From: Lineus longissimus
Taxonomy: Eukaryota > Nemertea > Pilidiophora > Heteronemertea > Lineidae
Direction: 5' to 3'
Assembly (NCBI RefSeq): GCF_910592395.1
Contig: NC_088317.1
Span: forward strand, 18,832,039-18,896,038
DNA: 64,000 bases
Shown: one piece after another, positions 50,091 to 62,117 of the stretch
Numbering within the stretch: the stretch's first letter is position 1
Layout of the letters: the number at the start of each line of letters is the position of its first letter
The notes under the pieces: model-generated
Told to the model about the DNA's origin: nothing
The model's database searches: none
The model's input: the letters and a program-made list of their open reading frames with translations, nothing else
Position numbers and translations under genes: made by a program

Positions 50091-51877
50091 TACGAGGGGA
50101 GATTTCGGAAGGGTGTCTACTAGATTGGAACACCTTTTCTCACTGAAGTTGATGAGATTTAATAGTTACTACAGTGTCTACATAGTGTAATACAAACATT
50201 CTTACATATGGATGTGTTTCCTTCTTTACATCTTGATGATGATGTCGAATATTGACATAGCTTTTGAATTTAATGTTAATCCAAACTCATGCGATTCCTG
50301 GTTCGTTCTGTTGACAGGTGAAATATGGTTTTCAACTGAGGTACTCTACTCATTAATCATGACCAACAAAAACAACACGACATGAAAATTACTTTCATCA
50401 GTAGGGTGAAACCACATCCATGTTTATCAGATAGAAAAAGTTGTGTTATAAAAAACAAAATATCCAAATATCTATATTCTAATTTCTGTTATAGACTGAT
50501 TGGCATATATACCTCATAACAAAATATCCGATGGGGTCCCATGTGACCCATGCCATTTTAATCTGAATGTTTACATCCTTTTACGTCTGCTGTTTTTGTT
50601 GTTTCATGAATAATTACACATCTCTCTTGTACAGAATTATTCAATCGGGGAAAGGGAGATTGAAAGATATAAGTATTGTTCATTATTCTAATGTGGAGTT
50701 GACTTGAGTTATGGTTGAACTCGATATGTTACCGCATGGTATGTATTAGAAGCATTGCATACCAACAATGATTCATATACAGTTGAACTAAAGCTCACTA
50801 AAGAAAAAAGAGTCAAATTGAAAATCTCGGGGAGAAAATGCTATCTTGAAATTCGGAGGCATTAAATCCCATGGTAAATAATATGGTATTGTACGTTAAT
50901 TCAAAGTCATAGTAAACGGTGCTATGGTACAGTGTCGATCATTTTGCAAATTCTGGATTCAGCATGAATGGAATCACTATTGGTGTTATCGTATTGTGGA
51001 ACTAACGAGTATATATCATCTGATAGAGAGAGAGAGACATAATATAACTTCTATCGCCCTTTTGTTTCCGACTCCCGTCAATTCAACATAAATCGATGTT
51101 TTCAATTCATGCAATTGTTCCATCTTCAACAAAGCCCGTTTTCTCATTTTTTGCTGAGTGAAACACGTTAGAGATAGACATGCAGTGAAAGTTGAGAGTT
51201 ATTTTAAGGCCATATGACACTTAATAGTTTCGACAGAAGAATGCCCTCTGGTCGCAGACTCTGCAACCCATTAGTTTATCAATCATCGACCAATGCCATG
51301 AAGTGTGGGTACTTATAGGACAATTTCATTAACGTTTAAGAACAATGACAGGAACCTGCCACCACTTCTTCTGTTTTTAGAATTTTTCAGATGCACGCTA
51401 GACAGTCAGTCCATTTTCGGTAAAGAAGTCGGTTGTCCTTGAGAGTTCCACAACACTGTGGTAATCAACGAGATGGATGGTGTCAAGTGATATGAAGTAT
51501 TGTGCTGCTTCGACAGTTAGGAAGAATAAAATATTCGTCGTGAGTGCATTAGGACATTGCCTTAACGAATAAAAGGTTTATGTCCAGGGTGTAAAATATT
51601 TCCCAAAGCATGCATTCGTGTAATTTGTCGATTCACATTAGTTGGGTATGTTTGAATGTCCAGAAGAGCACTCTGCGAGTATACGTATATTCTTGTGTTT
51701 GCAAAATGCCAGTTCATACTGTCCCGCTCAGTAAAGGGGTAATACGTGTACTTTCGACTATGAATCGAGTTATGATTTACACAGGCATATTGATGTGCAT
51801 TGCAAACAATTGATGGGAAATTAATGGATACGTTCCGATGCATGATGAGGCGACAATTTATCAGAATGTATTGCAAA
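50091..51877. other. Unique spacer between the array and the PAN-like gene
   Basis: This 1.8 kb interval is absent from the three internal junctions, where GAGAAAGTT is joined to ACGGAAGTGC through CCTT. Its segment near 50620 (TACAGAATTATTCA) resembles 54593, upstream of the second PAN-like gene. No exon was recognised, although a signal-peptide exon for the PAN-like gene might be expected here. Confidence 0.5.
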
Positions 51878-52044
51878 CGGAAGCGCATAATTTTGGAAAT
51901 GGAAGAAGTTATTGTGAAACCGTTTCAACACCTCTGTTAGGCCATCTCCCTGGTTTTGCATCGAATGGGCGCAAGGAACTACTAAACCACTTAACTACTC
52001 AAGAATCGTGTTCGCAATTCGCAAGCCTTAGAAAAAAACCATGA
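51838..52044 (+). other. Open frame with weak C-type-lectin flavour upstream of PAN-like gene 1
   Basis: A 68-codon frame includes GNGRSYCETVSTPLLGHL and ELLNHL, reminiscent of the first half of a C-type lectin domain (A-x3-C, then a leucine-rich strand). It ends just as the PAN-like frame begins in another phase. It is also preserved in the three array stumps. It may be an exon of a longer secreted gene or chance. Confidence 0.2.
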
Positions 52045-54012
52045 TGCCAATTTGTGATCACGGGTCATATTCCATATTTATCTCAGGGAAACTGAATGAG
52101 CAGCATTTTTCGCTAATCGTAGGACGAATAGCCGTGTTATCCTTACTAGAGTGCAGCGTAATATGTACCACAAGTCCTGACTGCCGAGCGTATCACTTCA
52201 ACCTTTCAAGAGCTATTAGCGGTGACTGTGGTGTGGGTAAGACTGCAGAGAAGGTTAAAAATGCTCGTATGCTTAAGACATTAAACGGAATTGTAGAAAA
52301 GATTTCTCTATGGCATAAAAAGGTAAGATACGAAAAAGTTATGGATGACCTGAAATTAAATGGTCAAGTGCAGTATGTGCGCCATTCGGTTATTACAGAA
52401 AGATTTCTGCATTCTGCATCTATCTCCCAATAGATACCACTAGTGTATTGTTTCATACACAATCTTTTCCTCCGTTCACCTGGGACTTTGGTCGCATCGA
52501 AGTGCCCCGTTGCAGGAGGGACAAATCGCAGGTGTTTGCTTTAGTTCAGAAGTAAACCAACATACTGCAAGGAATCAACTTGGATGCAGATCATATTCCG
52601 AAAAAATGCGTCAGTCACCTGCAATGTCAAAGGACGAGACGCAAGGCAAAGCAATTCAACAACTAAACCCATTGCCAACTATCATGATATTTAGTTTATG
52701 TTATGTATGTCTAATACATTTGGTGCAAACTAGCGATAATTGGCGTATGCTTAATATACATTCCTTCAATCGCCAACATTCGCTGGTCTGTACTGGGTTT
52801 TAGTTGGCTGCTGATGCCATGTGCGACAGTTTGCACGAATCATGGCCACCATACAGCAGGCCTCTCGAGATGATCTTCATACGACAGCGCATCGCAGGGG
52901 TAGGTTTTAGATGAAATACTTCTCAATCCTCTGTTGACCGATGCCACCTCGTTTCTTATGCTTTCATTAAGGTACATTATGCGTTACACGACAAGTACAA
53001 TATTACAGACAAAAAACCAACTGATGTGACTTCAATATACTACCACAGGGCATTAGACGCCATAGTAGTATATAACGCGTTTCATTTGTCTGATAAACAA
53101 TTCGTTATCTATAGGTTTGAAAAAAACAAATGGACGGTGAAAAATTTCAATGTTTTGAAAACAAACCTTGGGTTGAAGGCTACGAAGGCTACATATGTAC
53201 AGTTTCGGATAATGCCTAAATATTTATACATAGCAGGCGAGTTTGAAAGATATATCGTGTGTGCCATTTCAGTCAAAGAACTGTCATTGCAAGGTATTGG
53301 AGAACTTCGACAAGCCAACTCAATTAACGTAACAATATTTGACGAATTTGGCACCAATATCAAGCATCTCCTCATACCAATTGACGGTGCTCACGAGCTC
53401 GAAGAAGCAAGAGGCCGATATGACATACTGAACCCAGATTTCTTTCGGGTGTTTTTCTGCAAGGATAAGTTTATCATGCGAGGGTTTGGTCCAGATTTCA
53501 TTTTGCGGATTAATTTGTACAAAATCCACGACAATGGTTTTTTCTTGAAGAAGACGTTTATCAAGGAACTTTACACTTGGAAATATGCAAACATTAGTGA
53601 CGTGAATATGAACGCTTTGAACATATTTGGGTGCGAACGAGATGGAAGTTTCTATTTCTTTACGGCAAGGCGAAAGCCCGCAGTGATGTATTTCAAGATG
53701 AATTCGGTTCAGCCTGTCTTGTATACGCTTCATGATGGATTTAACACGTTACAGCTTTCGAATGAAAAGTTCAGGTCAGGTCGTCATCCGTTCACTACAA
53801 CACAACTTACATTAAACCTCCTACTGGAAGGCCTCAATTTTCGAGGACCTCTTTCCGAAAAGCGGAATTATACCCGTTACTGTAATGAAGAGCCAGGAAG
53901 TGTTCTCATGAAATCATTTACCCATGGGTTCTACGTGTTTAGTAGCTATTCACAGGATCTGGTAGTGTGGCGAAAGCCCCATGTTGATATCGAATTCTAC
54001 AGATATGTATGA
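52041..54012 (+). CDS. PAN/apple-like domain protein with unknown C-terminal domain, gene 1
   Basis: Model: exon 52041-52322 (94 codons, donor AAG|GTAAGA) joined to 52972-54012 (acceptor TTTCATTAAG), both phase 0, giving 440 residues. The first exon has a PAN-like pattern: FISGKLNEQHFSL, then SLLECSVICTTSPDCRAYHFN and a later GDCGVGK. The last exon encodes about 346 residues with YHRALDAIVVYN, DEFGTNIKHLL, FGCERDGSFYFFTARRKP and a VVWRKPHVDIE end. Regular aromatic strands suggest an all-beta, possibly propeller, fold; the family is not recognised. A phase-0 frame after an acceptor at about 52516 (EGQIAGVCF...) may be an optional middle exon. No signal peptide is visible, so an upstream exon is likely missing. 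This exon is the source of the array stumps. Confidence 0.65.
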
Positions 54013-54589
54013 GTCAACCAGCAAATCCTCGATGATGGCTATCCCTACACAATTTCGTACAAATTTCACGATACAAGTATCTTGCCAGAATAGTGTAAAA
54101 TGTGCATGCATACGAAGCATCTGCTTCGAGTCTACACAACATCGATACATTACATCAGGATATGATGTTCCTGAGGGACCGAAGCGAGCCTTTTTTCCGC
54201 ATTACATTTTGAGGTAACAAATGGGATATGAAGGTCATTATGTTTGACGACCAGAAAATTACCTAGGTCGCAAATCCTCATAAGATTCCTATACGATTCC
54301 TAGTTAAGATCTTATCTGAGAATCTTAGAAGAATCGTGTCTGGGTAATTTCGACCAGGGCTATGCTGTCAGATGTCAATTGAAATGAAGAGTAAGTCCAC
54401 ATGCTTGGCAAGGTTCCTTGGCCATTACCAGATACACTACCACTCTATGAATAGGTAACTTTGTCATAAAGCGGCTGTGAATGTCTGTTGTTGGTGAGGG
54501 CTGGCGCAAAGACAGATGGAGAAGAACGTATAAGTTTCATTGCGATCTTAGTTTTGTCGACTGCCTGCTAGATTTAATATCCCCCTCTT

Positions 54590-57500
54590 ATACAGAATTA
54601 TTCATCAGGAGAAACGGGGAGTTGAAGATTTATCACAAAGATATACAGTTGTATCAGAGTCTTTATTTGAAAGACTCTGGTTGTATACAGATGTTATAAT
54701 ATCTGACCATCGTGTATGCTTTACAATAATACAGTCTCAATCATTTGCAAAGCTACAATTCGTATAAGCTATTGATCATGAAGGGACAAAGGGAATGCAC
54801 TTTCAATGGCCTTTATTCCAATACCAAGAATTCAATATCAATCAATGATTTCGATTGTTTTTTGTTACGATTTTTGTATCCGCTATAGAGCTCGTGTTCT
54901 AAACCGATATCTATAGTGTTCTGTTGAGTGGAACAGGTCAAAGATAGCAATAGAGTGGGTCTTAAAGCTACTCTTGGTCACTTCAGTCAGTCGATCTTAA
55001 CATCAACTTTGCCATGCATGTACAGGTATGCACTGTGATGGTCGCAACATTTGATCTTTAGCCCAATTGGTTTGTCTGTCATCGAATAACGCTCAACCTG
55101 AGTACGCATAGGATATTTTCATTCACGTCGAAGAACAACAACATGAATTTGATCTGATATAAGTAGAACAAGAGCATTATCAACGATATGGTATCAACTT
55201 GACCGTATTCAATGTGTTTTGGTGCTGCTGCGACAATGAGGAGGAGGATGCATTGAAACGCGCCACGATGTCATCTTGCGATCACGGGTCATATTCCATA
55301 TTTATCTCGGGGAAACTGAATGAGCTGCATTTTTCGTTAAACACAGGGCGATTTGCCGTGTTATCCTTACTACAATGCAGCGTAATATGTACCACAAGTC
55401 CTGACTGTCGTGCGTATCACTTCAACCTTTCAAGAGTTTTTGGTGGTGACTGTGGCTTGGGTAAGACCGTAGAGAAACCTGGTAAAGATGTTCGGATGGC
55501 TCATATTTCGGGTGGAATCGAAAGAGATATTCATTTATGGCAGAAACAGGTAAGACGCGAAAACATGTTGGATCACCTGAAGTGAAAATATCCAAGTGTA
55601 TGCACAGTGTAGAGTGTGTGTTACCGGTTTTTCAGGATTAGGCCAGGGAATGCGCGTTGTGACAGTACAAAACAGTACAACGAACTTGCATTTCATGACC
55701 ACCTATATTTGTCGGCCACAGGAATGTAACCTGTTCGAGATAAGATTATAACTTCTGTGCAAAAGTGCACCCTTATGACGAAACCAACAATTTGGGACCA
55801 GATTCACTGATCGTTTAATTGTTCGCTAAGAGAGGCTCCGCTGTATACAATCTAGCCGAGTACAATCACAACACGTATATTTTTATGTATATCGAAATGT
55901 ATAAAATATTTCGAAGGTCACCATCCCAAGTCTTCTTCCCCGCTAACTTGCGGCTTTGATCGCCTGCATCGTAATCACCAGTTGCAGGAGGAGGAATCGC
56001 AAGTGTTCAGTTATCAAAGAGGGAAAACAGACAGACTACGAGGAACCAACCTGGTTATGGGTAAAAAAAGCGGTAGCCAACAGATCCATCGGAGGAAGAA
56101 TACTGAGATGGTAGAGAAACGAATACAGCAACTTGTTATCCTACTACCGATTACGGTTTTGGCAGAACCTTGGGCATGCATGGTCTTTACATTTGGTGCA
56201 AGCAAGCGATAATTGGCGTATGCTATAATATACACTCCTTCAATCGCCAACATTCGCTGGTCTGTACTTTGTTTTGACAGCTGATTATTAGAATGTGCCA
56301 GCAGTTCTTTCAAATCTTGACCACGATATGACCATGACGACTTATAGTAAACAAAACACGGGGCCGGTAATCACCTACAGAATAACATGCGTCTATTGTT
56401 TCTATCCCTTCAACTCTATGTAAGATGACTTATATCATCGTTTCATGTGCTTTCATCTAGGTACATTATGTGTTACACGACAAGTACAATATTACAGACA
56501 AAAAACCAACTGATGTGACTTCAATATACTACCACAGGGCATTAGACGCCATAGTAGTATATAACGCGTTTCATTTGTCTGATAAACAGTTCCTTATCTA
56601 TAGGTTTGAGAAAAACAAATGGAATGTTAACCATTTCGGTGTTTCAAAGAGAAACCTTGGGTTGACACCTGCGAAAATTTCATACATAGAATTTCAGTTG
56701 ATGCCAAAATATTTATATATTGCAGGCGAATTTAATAGATACATAGTGTGTGCCTTCTCAGTTCAAAGGATGGCATCCTCCATCAACAATAAAGATCAAC
56801 TTCGACAAGCCAAAACAATTCATTTGGCAATATTCGACGAATTTGGCACCAATATCAAGCATCTCCTCATACCAATTGACGGTGCTCACGAGCTCGAAGA
56901 AGCAAGAGACCGATACGACATACTGAACCCAGATTTCTTTCGGGTGTTTTTCTGCAAGGATAAGTTTATCATGCGAGGGTTTGGTCCAGATTTCATTTTG
57001 CGGATTAGTTTGTACAAAATCCACGACAATGGTTTTTTCTTGAAGAAGACATTTATCAAGAAACTTTACACTTGGAAATATGCAAACATCAGCGACGTGC
57101 ATCTGGATGCATTGAACATATTTGGATGCGAACGAGATGGGAGTTTCTACTTCTTTACGGCAAGGCGAAAGCCCGCTGTGATGTATTACAAGAGAGGTTC
57201 GCTTCAGCCTGCCTTGCATATGCTATACGATGGATTTTCCACCTTACAGCTGTCGAATAATAATTTTCGGTCCGGTTGCTACCGGTTTACTGCTACGCAG
57301 ATTACAATTAAACTCTTAATGAAAGGCCTCAATTTTCGAGGAACACTTTTCGAAATGTGTAATTGTACCAGTTTCTGTTATAATGAGCCAGGAACTGGTA
57401 AAATGCTTGTGGAATCATTTGTCTCCCGGTTCTCTGTATTTAGCAGCAATGCAGGTGATATGGTAGTGTGGCGAACGCCTCATGTCGATATCGATGTCTA

Positions 57501-57900
57501 CAAGCTTGTATGAATGAGCGAGTAAACACTATCCCTTGATCCGAACATTTCTTACCCATCGTATCCACCCAGCTCGGGAATCAATATAAGATTGTTGTAA
57601 GATTTGTACTTAAGATCTAATTCAGTTTCGTGTGAACGAACGTGTACATTTGTTTCGAGATTCTAGTAAAATTATGAGTTGAGATCAACAAAGAGTGTTC
57701 TGCAATCCACGTTCTTTACTGGGTCCCTTGACCAATGGAATCAACTGAGATGAATCTCTGGAGCAGTTGTGGTCGCTGCCTATGGTACGAAGTTCTAATC
57801 ATGGCCTGGTTCACCGCCAGACGACGCTACCACTCTATGAATATGTAAAAATATTGTCATAAAGCGGCTGTGAACGTCTGTTGTTGGCAAGGGCAGACAC
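54590..57900. repeat. Tandem duplicate of the PAN-like gene region
   Basis: The 54.6-57.9 kb segment repeats about 50.6-54.5 kb. Landmarks: TACAGAATTATTCA (50633/54593), GTGCTGCT..CGACA (51500/55220), the PAN exon, the CAATCGCCAACATTCGCTGG intron word (52769/56238), the terminal exon, and ATAAAGCGGCTGTGAA after each gene (54466/57859). Gene 1 has about 0.5 kb extra between the CGACA landmark and the PAN exon. Confidence 0.75.
55268..57513 (+). CDS. PAN/apple-like domain protein with unknown C-terminal domain, gene 2
   Basis: Model: exon 55268-55549 (94 codons, donor CAG|GTAAGA) joined to 56461-57513 (acceptor TTTCATCTAG), both phase 0, giving 444 residues. It is a paralogue of gene 1 with the same PAN-like cysteines (SLLQCSVICTTSPDCRAYHF, GDCGLGK). 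The terminal exon has DEFGTNIKHLL, FGCERDGSFYFFTARRKP and VVWRTPHVDID. The frame is open upstream of the ATG without a start codon, so a 5' exon with a signal peptide is likely. A phase-0 frame after an acceptor at about 55988 (EEESQVF...) parallels the optional middle exon of gene 1, but its 3' end does not align in frame, so I leave it out. Confidence 0.62.
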
Positions 57901-60402
57901 AAAGTCAGATGGAGCCTAACTTTAAATCGCATCTGGTGAATAACATGATAAACAGCCTTCGTGGGGGGTCGATAAGCCTAAACTGATGAAGGTAACCTGA
58001 TAAAGTGTCATCTGAGACCAACAGGACTGTAATCAACACGTGTGTGCATCTCCAAACTAGCCGAGGTGACAATGATATCTGCTCATGGGAAAAGAAAGCG
58101 GAGAGCCAATGCCAGCATGTTTGTATCTAACCGAGTTACCTTTGTAGAACAATACATTATGTCTTCAGTTTATCAGCATCGAATCGATCTGGTGCTGGAA
58201 CAAGATTTCAGTTCAATAGCTAGTCCCCCCGTGTCGCTAGTTCACACATCGATTTAAACACACATCCACAAGAAGAAGCGATTTCAGCCGAAGTTCTTCA
58301 TATTGATAGCGGAGGATTCAACAAGTTCTAATTGATCCACCATGCTATAAAGTTACTTTTAAATTCGTTCTGAAACGCCTTCGAAAATGACCGTCCCACC
58401 ACTCATCTAACGAAATACTTTCTGAAAAACGATAACTTGTAATAAGACTTGCAATAGACTCGCAATGAGAAAATTGCTACTCTTTTGGCAAATCTCTCCC
58501 CAGTCTCCCTTAGTGAAAAATTTGCCCGCACTGGTCCCTTCGGCCAATCTCCTATAAAATACAGAAAGACGGGAGAGGGGCAGTTACGACTGCTTCGGAT
58601 CACCCCAAAGTGACTTGTCAAGCTTTTCAGCCACATTGTAACGGCAGCGGTTCACACGACCTCGTAATCATTCAATCTCGTCACTTCTGATTAAAATCAA
58701 GAAGTTGTCTTCCGTCGTAATCTCCCAGTAATTGAAACACTGATCTTCTAAGACCGGCCGCCTTTGCTCCACGACCCATCATATTCGCTTAATTACACCG
58801 TATCGATCGGCGGTGCTGGGAGAGTCGGCGCTGTGCAGCGCAACTGACAGGTGGAACCAGGATCGGGTGGCGATGGTATGTACGGGGACCGAGAAACTAT
58901 GAGCGATGCTGTATTTCGTGCTGTGGGGGTTAGAGAAATTGGTGTTGTAGAGAGGGAAAAGGCGAGGTGGTGCTGGTTGGCCGGATGAATCATAGCCCTG
59001 TGACGAAGACAGGCCCGGGATCTAGGAAAGTGGCATTGTCAGGAATGGGACCAAAGCTGTCTCAATGAAAATACATGTATAAACAATGCCTATGTCAAAT
59101 GCTTGAGTTAGGCGAAAATGCTTGTTCTTTGTAATCTGCGACGTGATTGGTTGTTTGACTTAGGCATATAGTCCAGATTGTTTTGCTCACTATTGGGAGC
59201 CATTTCTGTAAAAAATCTCAATTTGTCCAAAAAGTTGGTTAGGCACTTATGTCAATAGTGTGACGACTCCTGTAATAGTCGTCAGGGTTTCCAAAACCTC
59301 AAATAATCCCCATGGATTGTTTATGAAAATTACAAATGTACCTTCTATTCAATTATCTTCAAGTCGGTCTCAGGGATAAGTTGGCCATTACATATCAAAT
59401 TGTGCCCGCTTCCATTTTCAAATGGATCAGATTATGACCACTCGCTGTCACCAATCGAAGGTAATTCAATAACATTTGTCGTTGGGATTGACAGTTGGGT
59501 TTGATCGAGTTATGGTTGCACTCGCGGCATGATCATTGGGCTGGGCCGTAATGGGGTCTGGTTTCACCAATCTTGTTAAGATATCCAATGCCTAAAGGAG
59601 GATGGGACTGATGTGACTTTCGCGGCAAAGATAGAGAAAAGTGCTATACTTCGTTTACCCACCGACAACAACAGCAGGGTCCGGTAAGAGGAATACCGTT
59701 TTCAGCAGCAGCAGCAATATCACTACCTCTCACAAATCACGTATCTTGTTTTTTCCAACTGAGTGAGACAACATATTCACTTGTATAGTGTGAGAGTATA
59801 TTCGTGCTGTCATACCAACCATGAATACGACAACGAACGAATAAACCCTGGTCCCAGGAGACCGATACGACACGACTATCGATCCGTAGTGGAATCAAAT
59901 GGTCATTAATCACTGGGACGAGGGTCCAGACCTAATGCGCTAGCTTCAACCCATCTTCGAATTGTTAAATCAGATACACCCTAAGTAGATATTAGGAACG
60001 AGGTTGCCTGATCCGAGTGACTGGGGGATGCGGCAAGTAGTGATTCTGCCTGCTTCATGTTTTTGGTTTCCCTTGTAGCCAGAAAGTGTGCGGTGCCTCT
60101 GAACGCTTCTTTAAGCCAACAGCGCCAAGAGCGTGGTACCGCTAAACGTATTTGCATCTTTATTGGATTGCAGTCCCCGGGCCGTTAAGTCATTCTCCAA
60201 GTCTTTACATCAGTTACCGTTGCTAAGTGTAGACTTGCTCGTAACTGGAGACTTTAGGATGGGGCGTATCAAATGAGGCAGAACCTTTGACCCGGAAAGC
60301 CCCGTGAAGTATGCGTTGCGCAAACGGAAACCAATCGTATATTCTGCTACCGGGACGCTGCTGTACTTTTTCTGTGGTGACATCCGTCTAACTAAAAACA
60401 CA
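57514..60402. other. Non-coding interval
   Basis: It holds one copy of the dispersed AAGATTCTTA/TTAAGATCTA repeat (57588-57680), the repeated 3' flank of the PAN-like genes near 57830, and short open frames without recognisable domains. No gene could be assembled. Confidence 0.45.
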
Positions 60403-60948
60403 ATGGATATCACACATGCTATGTTTTGGATTACACTTTTGATTGGTGGAACAGTGGTGTATGGATTCCCCACGGAAATCCCAATAGGTAAGTTGATTCA
60501 TTGGTAGCTTCAACCGTTACTTATTAGCCTACCTTTTTTTATAAATTTCAAAACAATGTTATGTATTTTTCTTATACATTGAAGGATTTAAAAGTTAATG
60601 GTCATGGTGTAACCACAGCAGGGTTTAGTTGGAAAGTGCTACCATCATCGGTATCGTAGATTGAAGTTATGCATACAGTTATACTACAGAAAGGACAGAC
60701 ACTCAAACCTTTTGAAAGTTCAACATTCTGATTGAATAATGCCAGATATTCGGCCTCCATCGGAACATTCACCATTTTTCATTTTATCATTACATGCACC
60801 TGCCGATGGACAGTGTGATCATATAGATGATGATTCAAGAACAAATCTGGCATATGATAGAAATAACGATACATGTACACTTGAAAGTGGTCTTGCTGCT
60901 CCATTCGCCAGTAGGTGCCTTCCTTCATATTGTCCTCAGGTGATAACG
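60403..60948 (+). CDS. Possible start of a secreted protein gene (two exons, partial)
   Basis: The first exon, 60403-60487, encodes a signal peptide (MFWITLLIGGTVVYGFPTE) and ends at a G|GTAAGT donor in phase 1. A candidate second exon, 60746 to 60939 or 60948, continues in phase with four cysteines and the phrase TNLAYDRNNDTCTLESG, reminiscent of F5/8-type or fucolectin-like domains that read D-x-N-x-T-C. The acceptor is poor and no further exons were found. Confidence 0.35.
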
Positions 60949-61692
60949 GTAAAGTTTGGCTGGCTATTCTTCACCCACGTTTTAAAAAATAACCTAGTCT
61001 TATATACACTTAGACCAAAACTGGAATAGAAATTATGGTTGAACCCTAATTGGAATAACAACTAAGGTTGACTCTGCTCTTTCAACCAATTTTCAGACAA
61101 TTAAAGGTTCCATAATGTCTGTTTCCCAGTTGAAAAATAACTAACATCCGCCCTTAAATTAAGTTTTCTCGACAAGAAATATAATCATGTTATGTTTTTT
61201 GACAATGTTCTTTAAGATTAGACCTTAATTAACAATAGATTCGAAACTGAAAATCCCATATTTTTGCGCCAATAATAACCCATAAAAACACTCAGTACTA
61301 GATGTCATTTGTATGAAAGACACGTCTTACTTTAGCTCCTAATTTCCGGTAACCAGCCAACGTTCTTGATTGAAAATGCAATATTTGGCTCCATGGGGCT
61401 TCAGGTTTCTATATGGAATATTAACGTTGTTATATTCCGGAGGTGTCAGAGGTACGTGGCATGTTGCAGGAAGTCAGTTTGTTGAACTGTGTATGTGTTT
61501 TGTGAATAAATTGCCTGATGTTATGGATATTTCAGTGGGCCACTAATAAGACCATTCGATCCACTATCTTCCTAACAAAATTGTCGCTATAGGAATTTCC
61601 TGTGATTATTTGACTTCTCGACCAGTTGATGATGAATAAGGTGCAGAGTAAAAGAACAACCCAAGTCAAAAATCCAGATAAGACCCTTACAG

Positions 61693-62117
61693 GATTCTTA
61701 GTTAAGATCTTATTCAATTTCGTGTACAAGTGCATGTACATTTGTACAGTACTCTTGCGAGATTCTTAGTTAAGATCTTATTCAATTTCGTGTACAAGTG
61801 CATGTACATTTGTACAATACTCTTGCGAGATTCTTAGTTAAGATCTTATTCAATTTCCTGTACAAGTGCATGTACATTTGTACAGTACTCTTGCGAGATT
61901 CTTAGTTAAGATCTTATTCAATTTCGTGTACAAGTGCATGTACATTTGTACAGTACTCTTGCGAGATTCTTAGTTAAGATCTTATTCAATTTCGTGTACA
62001 AGTGCATGTACATTTGTACAGTACTCTTGCGAGATTCTTAGTTAAGATCTTATTCAATTTCGTGTACAAGTGCATGTACATTTGTACAATACTCTTGCGA
62101 GATTCTTAGTTAAGATA
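61693..62117. repeat. 68-bp tandem array of the dispersed AT-rich repeat
   Basis: GATTCTTAGTTAAGAT starts at 61693, 61761, 61829, 61897, 61965, 62033 and 62101, giving six full 68-bp units and a partial seventh. Each unit holds TTAAGATCTTATTCAATTTC, GTGCATGTACATTTGTACA and ACTCTTGCGA. Variation is limited to single bases (TTTCGTG/TTTCCTG, ACAGTAC/ACAATAC). The preceding AAAAATCCAGATAAG edge matches isolated copies elsewhere in the window. Confidence 0.95.
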
